From: Kangiellaceae bacterium
Lineage (GTDB): Bacteria > Pseudomonadota > Gammaproteobacteria > Enterobacterales > Kangiellaceae
Direction of reading: 5' to 3'
NCBI GenBank assembly: GCA_030590405.1
Contig: JAUUYO010000015.1
Span: forward strand, 1 to 21,787
Length of the DNA stretch: 21,787 bases
The first letter of the stretch is position 1. Each line of letters begins with the position of its first letter. Below the pieces are notes generated by a model. The model did not search any database. It was given only the letters and a program-made list of their open reading frames with translations, and was not told the DNA's origin. The translations under genes and the position numbers were made by a program. This document shows, piece after piece, positions 1-6,516 of this stretch.

Positions 1-1
1 G

Positions 2-400
2 ACTAATATCATTTCTAATCCTTCCATGGCTGTAATTCTCTTTATTCCTGATACTAATGAAACTTTGATACTTACAGGTAACGGAAAACTGACTAAATCA
101 CATTCTCTGCTCGAAGGAGCTAAGGTTAAAGATAAACGCCCTAAAATAGGCATAGTGTTCTGCGTGAATGGCGTTCATTTTTCGAAAAATCCGGTTTTGA
201 CAGATATAGGGCTGTGGAATAACAAAAATTATATAGACCGATCTTTATTCCCTTCACTGGGCACAATAATCACTGAACAGATGCAATCAGCAATGAAACT
301 ACCTAGTAATACTTCAATCATTGGTCGTGTTATAGGAAAATGTCTTGCTCTGGTCGGTGATATTAGTACCAAGCATGATTACAAGAAAAATCTATATTAG
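2..400 (+). CDS. PPOX-type (pyridoxamine 5'-phosphate oxidase-like) flavoprotein, C-terminal part
   Basis: The reading frame is open from the left edge (codon at 2-4) to the TAG at 398-400, so the true start lies outside the window and the ATG at 26 is probably internal. The visible part resembles the split-barrel FMN-binding PPOX family: a hydrophobic strand followed by a 'PDTNETLILTGNGKLT' stretch, like the 'PG..DTLRVNG.A' segment of that family. A 'RPKIGIVFCVNGVHFSKNP' strand then sits where these proteins have a conserved '..EV..v.FHC.KA' motif, and a 'GLWN' follows. These features match FMN-dependent flavoproteins of unknown substrate (the MSMEG_1061-like group). The usual Cys of the FHCxKA motif is replaced (HFSKNP). 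The assignment rests on motif resemblance only, and the function is unknown. No downstream gene on the same strand follows for over 2 kb. Confidence 0.55.
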   Translation, partial: TNIISNPSMAVILFIPDTNETLILTGNGKLTKSHSLLEGAKVKDKRPKIGIVFCVNGVHFSKNPVLTDIGLWNNKNYIDRSLFPSLGTIITEQMQSAMKLPSNTSIIGRVIGKCLALVGDISTKHDYKKNLY

Positions 401-925
401 AATAGGTTTTGTTTCGCTGCTTTGGATGTCTAAGGTTAATTTCGAGGGGATGTGCACTAAAAGCCAAAAAGGTTAAGTCTACATATCTCTTAAATGTAAG
501 CATTATTGAAAGCTTTTAGTTTAATGTGAATACATACTCTCGAAAAACGCCAGAAAAAACAATGACTAATTTGCAATACACACCTGAAATTAGGTCAGCG
601 CTTATATCAACTCGCTACCGATGACTAGTTCGAGCCTCTCCGCCCATTCGTCATCTATCGCCCCCAGACAACCCAAGAAATACTTTCCAAAAACGCAAGC
701 CCAAAACGCCCTCCTAAATCTCTAATCCATCAGACAGTAGAAAGACAGGAAATCTCACTACAAACCATACCTAACCATACCTAACCATTACCCCACATGC
801 TCCAATAGACAAAAGCTCTTACAATCACCAACAACTGTGAACAATCATTTACGACCTTTCTGCACAGGAAATGCACAGGAAGAAAATATGATTAAATGAC
901 CAGATAGAATTCTCAAACGCCAGAC
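401..925. other. Non-coding stretch with short direct repeats, possible old integration junction
   Basis: No convincing gene is present on either strand; every frame is broken by frequent stops. The stretch holds three near-identical decamers (761-790, consensus ctaaccatac). It also has a tandem pair of tgcacaggaa (861-870 and 872-881) and a directly repeated aaacgccaga (545-554 and 915-924). A piece at 628-646 resembles a tRNA 3' end (GTTCGAG, then CCGCCCA). It lies just downstream of the 3' end of a tRNA gene, a common attachment place for integrative elements, but no integrase is visible. Confidence 0.4.
761..790. repeat. Tandem decamer repeat, three copies
   Basis: Three consecutive 10-base units (caaaccatac, ctaaccatac, ctaaccatta) differ only at the edges. 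They lie about 180 bases beyond the 3' end of tRNA-Leu. Decamer direct repeats next to a tRNA 3' end are reminiscent of arm-type integrase sites, but no integrase supports this here. Confidence 0.6.
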
Positions 926-957
926 ACAAAAAAGCCCTGTAAAAACAAGGCTTTAAA
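926..957 (-). terminator. Rho-independent terminator of tRNA-Leu
   Basis: On the minus strand a 10-bp stem (931-940 pairing with 945-954, one G-U pair) with a four-base loop is followed by a run of six T (plus-strand A at 928-933). It lies 13 bases after the CCA end of the tRNA and is correctly oriented to end that transcript. Confidence 0.75.
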
Positions 958-969
958 GCAATCTAAATT

Positions 970-1054
970 TGGTACCAGTGGGCGGACTCGAACCGCCACA
1001 CCCGAAGGCGGGGGATTTTGAATCCCCTATGTCTACCAATTCCATCACACTGGC
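970..1054 (-). tRNA. tRNA-Leu (anticodon CAA)
   Basis: Read on the minus strand, the 85-base gene has an acceptor stem GCCAGTG/CACTGGT, discriminator A and an encoded CCA end. The anticodon stem is GGGGA/TCCCC and the seven-base loop TTCAAAA puts CAA at positions 34-36, decoding UUG. There is a long variable arm, as in class II tRNAs, and a T-arm with GGTTCGAGTCC. The D-arm contains the expected TTGGTAGA. It has its own promoter and terminator and appears to be transcribed alone. Confidence 0.95.
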
Positions 1055-1133
1055 TTAGCTACTTCTTAATTTAACGTCCGATTACTTGGTAGAAACGAGC
1101 CTCAATAGAAGCCGCCGTCAATCAGAGCGGGCA

Positions 1134-1161
1134 ATTATATACAAAGTTGAATTGATTGCAA
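1134..1161 (-). promoter_or_regulatory. Promoter of tRNA-Leu with GC-rich discriminator
   Basis: On the minus strand TTGCAA (1156-1161) and a perfect TATAAT (1134-1139) are 16 bases apart. They are followed by TGCCCGC, a GC-rich discriminator of the kind found at stringently controlled stable-RNA promoters. Transcription would start near 1127 and give a leader of about 70 bases before the mature tRNA. Confidence 0.65.
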
Positions 1162-1170
1162 TCTTAATTG

Positions 1171-1189
1171 TTAACTCACAATGAGTTAA
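1171..1189 (-). terminator. Small hairpin overlapping the yciO stop codon
   Basis: TTAACTCA and TGAGTTAA form a perfect 8-bp inverted repeat with a three-base loop that covers the yciO stop codon. No T-run follows on the minus strand, so it is at best a weak terminator or an mRNA 3'-end stabiliser. Confidence 0.3.
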
Positions 1190-1809
1190 GACTTAAATTC
1201 TTCTGGATTACCTGCACCATACCGAAGCACCTGAGGAAATCCATCCATCATATCAACCACGGTAGTGGGCACATCACTCACATAACCGCCATGAATAATC
1301 AACTCAACACGTCCGTTTAGCTGTTTGTAAATTTCATCTTCATCCGCCAAGGTCATGCTTTCTCCTGGCATAATCAAGCTGGTACTCATTAAAGGCTCGC
1401 CCAACTCTTCTAATAATGCCAACGCGATTTGATTATCTGGTACCCGTATGCCGATGGTTTTGCGCTTTGGATGTTGCAAGCGTTTGGGGACTTCGGGTGA
1501 GGCTCTTAGAATAAAAGTATATGGACCTGGAGTATGATTTTTAATCACTCGAAAAGAAGTATTATCCACCCTTGCAAAGGTCGCCAATTCTGACAGGTCT
1601 CTACAGACTAAAGTGAAATTATGTTTATTATCCAATTTTCTTATTTGTCGTACTCGATCAAGGGCTTTTTTGTCACCAATATGGCAACCTAATGCATAGC
1701 CCGAATCAGTTGGGTAAACGATTAACCCACCCGACCTGATAATGGCCACTGCTTGAGAGATCAATCTTTGCTGAGGGTTGTCTGGATGTAATTCAAAGTA
1801 CTGAGTCAT
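1186..1809 (-). CDS. yciO: YciO/Sua5/YrdC-family protein (threonylcarbamoyl-AMP synthase-like)
   Basis: The 207-residue protein is a single YrdC/Sua5 fold with the family landmarks. These are 'GGLIVYPTDSGYALGC' near residues 27-42, the KR..KxF/H-type segment 'RQIRKLDNKHNFTLVC' near 54-70, 'GPYTFILRA' near 94-102, and 'KRKTIGIRVPDN' near 115-126. The length equals E. coli YciO (206). Members bind a nucleotide and an RNA-like ligand. YrdC/Sua5 proteins make threonylcarbamoyl-AMP for t6A37 in tRNA, whereas YciO itself is only weakly active in that reaction, so its cellular role is less certain. The ATG is preceded by AAGGAA at good spacing. It lies 54 bases after rnm on the same strand, as in E. 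coli, and is probably cotranscribed with it. Confidence 0.9.
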   Translation of the reverse strand: MTQYFELHPDNPQQRLISQAVAIIRSGGLIVYPTDSGYALGCHIGDKKALDRVRQIRKLDNKHNFTLVCRDLSELATFARVDNTSFRVIKNHTPGPYTFILRASPEVPKRLQHPKRKTIGIRVPDNQIALALLEELGEPLMSTSLIMPGESMTLADEDEIYKQLNGRVELIIHGGYVSDVPTTVVDMMDGFPQVLRYGAGNPEEFKS

Positions 1810-1863
1810 CTATAAAATTCCTTGCCATAATTATTCTGCTAACCAAATTATGTTTCTTTTCTA

Positions 1864-2706
1864 TTATTGTAGTCTATTTTTGATCCGATCTAATACGTGA
1901 GGTATGTTTTTATCGATCGCCGGAAAACGCCCTAAGTCTGACCACTTTAAGTTGGGATAATGGAAATCTGATCCACCAGAAGCCAGCAAGTCATTCTTGT
2001 TACGTTGTACTTCAAGCCAGCCTCTTTTATCTGGCGTTATACTGGGATAAGCCAACTCAATAGCGTCGCCGTTAGCTATTTTAAATTCTTCGATAAGATA
2101 TCCCAATTTCCTCACGGACATCGGGTATCTTGTCGGATGAGCAAGTATGGCGAGTCCACCGGCTGTTTGTATAGCATTGATGGCTTGCTCCATTGGGATC
2201 CAGTCGGTAGCCACTTTCACCCTGCCCTTTTTACCAATATATTTTTTAAATGCCTGATTATTATCTTTAACGAGTCCCAGGCTAACCAGCGCTCTGGCGA
2301 TATGACTGCGCGTCACAACCTGTTTACAATTAGTTTCCAGTTCAGATAAAACTCCATCAATATTTATTTTCTGGAATTTTGTCTCAAACGCTCGCGCCCT
2401 CTGCCAACGTTTATCTTGCTGCTCAGCAATCAGACTTAATAAGTGAGTAGAGTTAATATCAATATTCAAACCCACAATATGAATTTCACCAAAATCTGAT
2501 TGAGCGGAAAGTTCAATCGCATCGACTAACTTTAGCTTAAAATTGTTCGATTTAACATAGGCCCTCGCCTGCTCGATACCACTAATTGAATCATGATCGC
2601 TGATCGCTAACAAATCAAGCCCCATTTTTTCAGCACGCACCACCAACTGTTCGGGCGATAAAACGCCGTCTGAATAATGAGTATGACTGTGAAAATCGTA
2701 ACGCAT
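1864..2706 (-). CDS. rnm: PHP-domain exonuclease RNase AM (YciV/TrpH)
   Basis: A PHP-domain phosphoesterase that, in E. coli, acts as a 5'-3' exonuclease trimming the 5' ends of rRNAs and degrading short oligonucleotides. The metal-binding motifs are clear: 'DFHSHTHYSDG' at the N-terminus, 'AISDHDS' about 30 residues later, an internal 'TRSHIARALV' segment, 'AILAHPTRY' around residue 190, and 'ASGGSDFHYP' near the C-terminus. The frame can start at an ATG at 2718. I prefer the ATG at 2706 because GAGG lies at proper spacing before it and it leaves the usual short N-terminus (280 residues). It heads the rnm-yciO pair and is divergent from yciB. Confidence 0.9.
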   Translation of the reverse strand: MRYDFHSHTHYSDGVLSPEQLVVRAEKMGLDLLAISDHDSISGIEQARAYVKSNNFKLKLVDAIELSAQSDFGEIHIVGLNIDINSTHLLSLIAEQQDKRWQRARAFETKFQKINIDGVLSELETNCKQVVTRSHIARALVSLGLVKDNNQAFKKYIGKKGRVKVATDWIPMEQAINAIQTAGGLAILAHPTRYPMSVRKLGYLIEEFKIANGDAIELAYPSITPDKRGWLEVQRNKNDLLASGGSDFHYPNLKWSDLGRFPAIDKNIPHVLDRIKNRLQ

Positions 2707-2924
2707 GAATGACCTCATAAAAGATTATTCTTTCTTGAAGAAAAGTGGATCCTGGAGACTATTTTAGTCGTTAGCTATGAATTAGTCGATTAGATTGTTG
2801 ATACAACTCCTTTTGAGATAGTTTAATGATATATACAACAATTGTTAATATTTGGAATAGTTTATTAGAATAATAACGGGTATCATTCACGCCTTTAAAA
2901 CCGCTCACTGTTGGTAAGCATTTA

Positions 2925-3593
2925 ATGAAGTTCTTTCTCGACTATTTTCCAATCATCATATTTGTTGGTGTGTACGCTTATTCTGGCGCGGAGCAGCCTA
3001 TGTATCCAGCAGTTATGGCATTGATGGCTGCTACTGCGGTACAAAATATAGGCACCAGGCTACTGACCGGCAAGTTCGAAAAGCTTCACCTCTGGACCTT
3101 AGGAATTACTTTGGTCTTTGGCAGTATGACGCTTCTTTTTAGAGATCCTGCGTTTATATTTTGGAAAGCCAGCGTGGTTTTGTGGGTAACAGCGGTAATA
3201 TTTTTATATCGCCAACATGTGCTCAAAAAAATCCTGTTGAAAGAAATGTTAACCAAAGCCATTGATGAAGAAATTACTGCACCAGATGCCCTTTGGTCAA
3301 AGCTAAATCACATTTGGGCTTTCTCTTATAGTGTTTTTGGTTTTATTAATTTATATGTGGCTTATAACTACTCCGAAGCATTTTGGGTCAAGTTTAAATT
3401 GTTTGGATTGATGGGACTGAATATTCTGCTACTCGGTTATATTATGACCAGAATATATCCCTTTTTACCAATAGAAGAAGAAGCTGTAGATAATCAGGAT
3501 AGTACAACACCAGCAAACAATGTTGTTCAAACAACTAATGTTGAGACAACCGAGATTAAAACACCAATGCCTACAGAAAATAAGGAAGACTAA
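2925..3593 (+). CDS. yciB: Inner-membrane protein YciB (septation protein A)
   Basis: A polytopic inner-membrane protein of the YciB/IspZ family, implicated in envelope integrity and cell-division/elongation balance. The sequence begins directly with a membrane segment ('FPIIIFVGVYAYS', residues ~7-20). It has about five hydrophobic spans up to residue ~185 and the family signatures 'FRDPAFIFWKASVV' and 'NHIWAFSYSVFGFINLYVAY'. E. coli YciB has 179 residues; this one is 222 because of an additional acidic, Thr/Asn-rich hydrophilic tail (about 188-222), probably cytoplasmic. Its TAA overlaps the yciI ATG by one base, so translation is coupled. It is first in a yciB-yciI-bolA operon, an order seen in other gammaproteobacteria. 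Confidence 0.92.
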   Translation: MKFFLDYFPIIIFVGVYAYSGAEQPMYPAVMALMAATAVQNIGTRLLTGKFEKLHLWTLGITLVFGSMTLLFRDPAFIFWKASVVLWVTAVIFLYRQHVLKKILLKEMLTKAIDEEITAPDALWSKLNHIWAFSYSVFGFINLYVAYNYSEAFWVKFKLFGLMGLNILLLGYIMTRIYPFLPIEEEAVDNQDSTTPANNVVQTTNVETTEIKTPMPTENKED

Positions 3594-3892
3594 TGTTATA
3601 CGCCTTTATTTCTCAAGATGTCGAAAATAGTCTGACCGCAAGGCTAGAAGCTCGCCCAGATCATGTAAAAAGATTACAACAGCTCAAACAACAAGGCCGA
3701 CTTATCCTCGCTGGACCTCACCCGGCCATTGATAACTCAGACCCTGGACCAGCAGGTTTTACTGGCAGCTTAATCGTGGCAGAATTTGAATGTTTGAGCG
3801 ATGCCCAGGCATGGGCTGATGATGATCCTTATGTGCATGCAGGTGTTTACCAATCAATGACTGTAAAGCCTTTTAATCGAGTACTTCCCTGA
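3593..3892 (+). CDS. yciI: YciI family protein
   Basis: The 99-residue protein has the YciI (ferredoxin-like alpha/beta barrel) pattern: 'MLYAFISQDVENSL' as first strand, 'ARPDHVKRLQQLKQQGRLILAGPHP' with the conserved His and GP segment (residues ~20-45), 'GSLIVAEF' and 'ADDDPYVHAGVY' with the conserved DPY and His. Family members were proposed to be small enzymes with a His-Asp pair, but no substrate is established. The start ATG overlaps the yciB stop by one base and the stop TGA overlaps the bolA start by one base, so all three genes are translated as a coupled unit. Confidence 0.9.
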   Translation: MLYAFISQDVENSLTARLEARPDHVKRLQQLKQQGRLILAGPHPAIDNSDPGPAGFTGSLIVAEFECLSDAQAWADDDPYVHAGVYQSMTVKPFNRVLP

Positions 3893-4167
3893 TGCCTGGT
3901 TCAACTGAAGTTAATCAACAAAGAATGAGTAAAATGACGCAATTACTTGAAGCTTCATTGTCCCCATTTGAATTATTGATCCAGGATGATAGTCATTTGC
4001 ACGCAGGTCATGCAGGCTCTCAATCTGGCCTGGGACATTTTATGGTGAAAATTAAGAGTGAGAAATTCGAGGGATTGCTTCCACTCAAACGTCATCAACT
4101 GGTCTATCAGGCGCTTGGTGATATGATGAAAACGGATATTCATGCTTTGGCGATCAAAGCTTCTTAG
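3892..4167 (+). CDS. bolA: BolA family protein
   Basis: A 91-residue BolA-fold protein. BolA proteins pair with monothiol glutaredoxins to bind a [2Fe-2S] cluster and also influence cell shape and biofilm genes. The signature is visible: 'IQDDSHLHAGHAGS' (residues ~31-44), 'HFMVKIKSEKFEGLLPL', and 'KRHQLVYQALGDMM' with the invariant RH. Translation may begin at the coupled ATG used here or at ATGs a few codons in (residues 12 and 15). It is the last gene of the operon; a REP pair and a strong terminator follow. It could be the BolA or IbaG subtype; the HAGH motif fits BolA. Confidence 0.88.
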   Translation: MPGSTEVNQQRMSKMTQLLEASLSPFELLIQDDSHLHAGHAGSQSGLGHFMVKIKSEKFEGLLPLKRHQLVYQALGDMMKTDIHALAIKAS

Positions 4168-4174
4168 GCTACCT

Positions 4175-4283
4175 GGTAGGACCGGCGTCCCGCTGGGAAA
4201 TAGGTTAAAGTTTGCGATCTAGCCAAAATTTAACCGGTTTCTAAATCTAGCCATCTCATTCCCGGCGAGACGCCGGTCCTACC
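4175..4283. repeat. BIME-like pair of inverted REP sequences
   Basis: Two REP-type units face each other. The left begins with GTAG (4176-4179) and has a stem CCGGCG/CGCTGG. The right is its mirror on the other strand with stem CCGGCG/CGCCGG and the GTAG tetranucleotide read on the minus strand (4279-4282). The 25-base arms differ at only two positions. A 5' GTAG plus an imperfect palindrome is the hallmark of REPs mobilised by REP-associated tyrosine transposases (RAYT); none is in the window. It lies between the convergent bolA and rpoS. Confidence 0.75.
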
Positions 4284-4317
4284 TTAATTTTGTGTAAAAA
4301 AAATGGTCCCGGCAAAC

Positions 4318-4347
4318 AAAAAAGCGCGTTAATCAACGCGCTTTTTT
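4318..4347. terminator. Bidirectional terminator between bolA and rpoS
   Basis: A perfect stem GCGCGTT/AACGCGC with a four-base loop is flanked by six A on the left and six T on the right. It therefore works as a Rho-independent terminator in both directions, ending the yciB-yciI-bolA transcript and, 29 bases past its stop codon, the rpoS transcript. Confidence 0.9.
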
Positions 4348-4375
4348 GGGCAGATGCGCAAAGCTAATAACAGGA

Positions 4376-5191
4376 TCAAACGTTAAAGATACTCGCCAGC
4401 GATAACCCTTGTCTTTCCAGCATAAACCTTAAGCGTCTGAGTGCTTCTACTTGGATCTGACGAACTCTTTCACGAGTCAAGCCAATTTCACGACCCACAT
4501 CTTCCAGGGTAGCCGCTTCATAGCTCAACAACCCAAAGCGTCTGGCAAGCACTTCTTTTTGCTTTTCACCAAGCTGGTCTAACCAATATTCGATACTTTG
4601 TTTCAAATCCTGTTCTTGCAACTTATTGGAAGGGCCACATTCCCGCTCATCGGCAATCGTATCTAACAGTGGTTTGTCATTATCTTTGCCGATAGGACAA
4701 TCAACTGAGGCAATACGTTCATTCAGGCCTAGCATTCTGGCGACCGTTTCTACCGGCTTGTCTAGCTTATCTGCTATATCTTCGGCGGTTGGCTCATGAT
4801 CGAGCTTTTGAGCGAGTTCTCTGGATGCCCTTAAATACACATTGAGCTCTTTTACTACATGGATCGGCAGACGAATGGTCCTGGTTTGATTCATGATGCC
4901 GCGTTCGATGGTTTGACGGATCCACCAGGTCGCGTAAGTTGAAAAACGAAACCCACGTTCAGGGTCAAATTTTTCGACCGCTCTAATCAGTCCTAGATTG
5001 CCTTCTTCAATCAGGTCCAGCAGCGCCAGGCCGCGGTTCGAATAACGTCTGGCAATTTTCACCACCAGCCTCAGATTACTTTCAATCATTCGGGCTCGAG
5101 ATTTATCGCAGCCTTTACGGGCCTTACGAGTAAAATAAACCTCTTCTTCGGCGGTCAATAGTGGCGATGCACCGATCTCACCTAGATACAT
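4376..5191 (-). CDS. rpoS: RNA polymerase sigma factor RpoS (sigma-S), N-terminally interrupted
   Basis: Master sigma factor of stationary phase and general stress. The 271-residue frame contains the region 1.2/2 core ('MIESNLRLVVKIARRYSNRG' from residue 35, 'GFRFSTYATWWIRQTIER' from 80), region 3 ('RLPIHVVKELNVYLR'), and the region 4 helix-turn-helix ('LEDVGREIGLTRERVRQIQV' near 228-247). It is specifically RpoS-like rather than RpoD/RpoH: the 'QMYLGEIGASPLLTAEEEVYF' type of start and the nlpD neighbour both agree. E. coli RpoS has 330 residues. Here the homologous frame continues 18 codons upstream ('FDATQ' just before the Met, as in E. coli) and then meets an in-frame TAA at 5243-5245. Beyond it the same frame runs to an ATG at 5356 with a Shine-Dalgarno. 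No ATG, GTG or TTG exists between the TAA and the ATG at 5191, and that ATG has no evident ribosome-binding site. The gene is either a nonsense mutant, expressed by reinitiation as a short form, or decoded by readthrough. Confidence 0.88.
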   Translation of the reverse strand: MYLGEIGASPLLTAEEEVYFTRKARKGCDKSRARMIESNLRLVVKIARRYSNRGLALLDLIEEGNLGLIRAVEKFDPERGFRFSTYATWWIRQTIERGIMNQTRTIRLPIHVVKELNVYLRASRELAQKLDHEPTAEDIADKLDKPVETVARMLGLNERIASVDCPIGKDNDKPLLDTIADERECGPSNKLQEQDLKQSIEYWLDQLGEKQKEVLARRFGLLSYEAATLEDVGREIGLTRERVRQIQVEALRRLRFMLERQGLSLASIFNV

Positions 5192-5242
5192 TTGAGTCGC
5201 ATCAAAATTTTTGTCTTTGGGGGATCTTTTTCGGGTCGGTGT

Positions 5243-5356
5243 TTATTGTTGTGAAATTTTACGTAGTTCTGATAATTTAGGATCTTTTATTGTTGCTGTT
5301 GTTTTATTGACGTCTGTTTGAGGCACGTCTGTTTTTGCCACGCTAGTTTTTATCAT
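5243..5356 (-). pseudogene. rpoS: Separated N-terminal segment of rpoS (37 codons, then in-frame TAA)
   Basis: An ATG at 5356 preceded by GAGAGAAG opens a 37-codon frame that ends in TAA at 5243-5245, exactly in phase with the rpoS frame 18 codons further on. Reading through would give about 326 residues, close to the 330 of E. coli RpoS. The hydrophilic, Lys/Thr-rich content is compatible with the poorly conserved RpoS region 1.1. The codon before the stop is CAA, and the preceding one is CAA too, so a C-to-T change in a third CAA would explain the stop. Confidence 0.7.
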
Positions 5357-5375
5357 TTCGCTTCTCTCTGCCGTG

Positions 5376-5389
5376 GGGACTGATGTCCC
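5376..5389 (-). promoter_or_regulatory. Hairpin in the rpoS 5' leader next to the Shine-Dalgarno
   Basis: GGGAC and GTCCC form a compact 5-bp stem with a four-base loop. It ends about 20 bases before the start codon at 5356, just upstream of the GAGAGAAG ribosome-binding site. It could affect translation of rpoS, as leader structures do in enterobacteria. Only the hairpin itself is seen. Confidence 0.4.
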
Positions 5390-5477
5390 GAAAAAACGAA
5401 ACCGCTGACTGACTACTACAGGTAGAGCACTATCAGCAATCCCTTGTAAAACTCACTATTATCGTATTTTATATTCT

Positions 5478-5485
5478 AGTATAGC
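5478..5485 (-). promoter_or_regulatory. Candidate rpoS promoter (-10 with upstream C)
   Basis: On the minus strand GCTATACTAG occurs in an AT-rich gap between nlpD and rpoS. TATACT preceded by C is the -10 form favoured by sigma-S and is acceptable to sigma-70; no good -35 is seen at the right distance. Transcripts would begin near 5471 and carry a leader of about 115 bases. In E. coli the main rpoS promoter lies inside nlpD, so this would be an additional or alternative one. Confidence 0.3.
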
Positions 5486-5558
5486 TCGATATTTTATAAT
5501 GTGAGCTATAATGTTATCGTCACCACTAAATATAACTTTAGGTTTTATAAAAATAATT

Positions 5559-5586
5559 TTATAAAACTCCTAAAATAGTTTTATAA
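5559..5586 (-). terminator. AT-rich hairpin at the end of nlpD
   Basis: A perfect 10-bp inverted repeat (5559-5568 with 5577-5586, loop of eight) overlaps the nlpD stop codon. On the minus strand it is followed by an A/T stretch containing five T in a row. With almost no G-C pairs it can only be a weak or conditional terminator between nlpD and rpoS. Confidence 0.35.
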
Positions 5587-6471
5587 GAGACCTGATTTGG
5601 GCAAATAATTGAGTGGATCAACGGGCTTGCCCTTATATCTAATCTCAAAATGCAGCTTTTCCCGATCTGAACCACTACTGCCTAAATCCGCGATTCTTTG
5701 ACCAGCTTTTACAAATTCATTTTCCTCCACATGGATCTTTTTATTGTGCGCATAAGCACTTAAATAATTATCGTTATGCTTAATAATAACCAAATGACCA
5801 TATCCTCGCAAGCCACTGCCGCTATAAACGACTCGTCCTTTGGCGGTAGCTCTTACCGGAGTGCCTAATTTTCCTGCAATGTCGAGCCCTTTACTTTGAT
5901 TAGACTTAGCTGAAAAATGATTGATTATCTTTCCATTCACCGGCCATATCCAGTGTCTGATAGAGGTGTTTGGTGTGATTTTACTAATTTTTCGACGGTT
6001 CACAGCGCTAGCACGCGGTGGCTGAGCCTTTTTTGGAGCGATAGCAGGACGGCTTGAATGCTTGGTTTGAGTTAGGCTTTTGCTGCGTTTATCTAATATT
6101 TCTTTATCGATCGCAGCAAGTAATGATTCCGACGAAAACACTGGTTCTTCATTGGTGATAGTTAATTTAAGTTGTTGGCCAGGATAAATACGATAGGCAT
6201 TCAAATGATTAGTTTTGGCCAGCACCTCATAATCTAGTGAGTATCTCCACGCGATAGAAAATAATGTATCGCCGGGTTTCACTTGATAAATTGGCTTTTC
6301 CAGCTTAGAGGAATTGCGACGAGATTGCTGCGGATTAGAATGTTTGGAAGTTTTTTTAAAAATGTTTGGCGAACTAATATCGACTACCGGCGCTGGTGCA
6401 TTATGCGAGCAAGAAAAAAGCAACGTTGCGGCGGCTACTGGGAGAATAATATTTTGCTTGGATTTCTGCAT
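5581..6471 (-). CDS. nlpD: Murein hydrolase activator lipoprotein NlpD
   Basis: An outer-membrane lipoprotein that activates amidases (AmiC type) during daughter-cell separation. The N-terminus is a lipoprotein signal with lipobox L-F-S-C (Cys 21). A LysM domain follows ('YQVKPGDTLFSIAWRYSLD', residues ~62-80, to ~105), then a Pro/Ser/Lys-rich linker, and a LytM/M23 domain (~172-290). As in E. coli NlpD, the M23 zinc site is degenerate: the first motif reads 'KGLDIAG' without the catalytic His, while 'HFEIR' is kept. It should therefore regulate rather than cut. The ATG has GAGA at short spacing. It lies between yqaA and rpoS, and in relatives the rpoS promoter lies inside or just after nlpD. 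Confidence 0.93.
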   Translation of the reverse strand: MQKSKQNIILPVAAATLLFSCSHNAPAPVVDISSPNIFKKTSKHSNPQQSRRNSSKLEKPIYQVKPGDTLFSIAWRYSLDYEVLAKTNHLNAYRIYPGQQLKLTITNEEPVFSSESLLAAIDKEILDKRSKSLTQTKHSSRPAIAPKKAQPPRASAVNRRKISKITPNTSIRHWIWPVNGKIINHFSAKSNQSKGLDIAGKLGTPVRATAKGRVVYSGSGLRGYGHLVIIKHNDNYLSAYAHNKKIHVEENEFVKAGQRIADLGSSGSDREKLHFEIRYKGKPVDPLNYLPKSGLL

Positions 6472-6516
6472 GCTATTCTCTAAAAAAACACCCCTGATAT
6501 CTAACTTGCATTTAAT

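Noticed and set aside
401..925. Remnant integrase gene next to tRNA-Leu
   Set aside because: Translation of both strands gives only short frames with no tyrosine-recombinase motif.
2005..2349. Plus-strand open frame of 114 codons inside rnm
   Set aside because: It lies fully inside the conserved PHP-domain gene on the opposite strand and has no recognisable protein features.
5581..6471. NlpD zinc-site loss as a sign of a broken gene
   Set aside because: Degenerate LytM sites are normal for NlpD, which activates amidases instead of cutting peptidoglycan.
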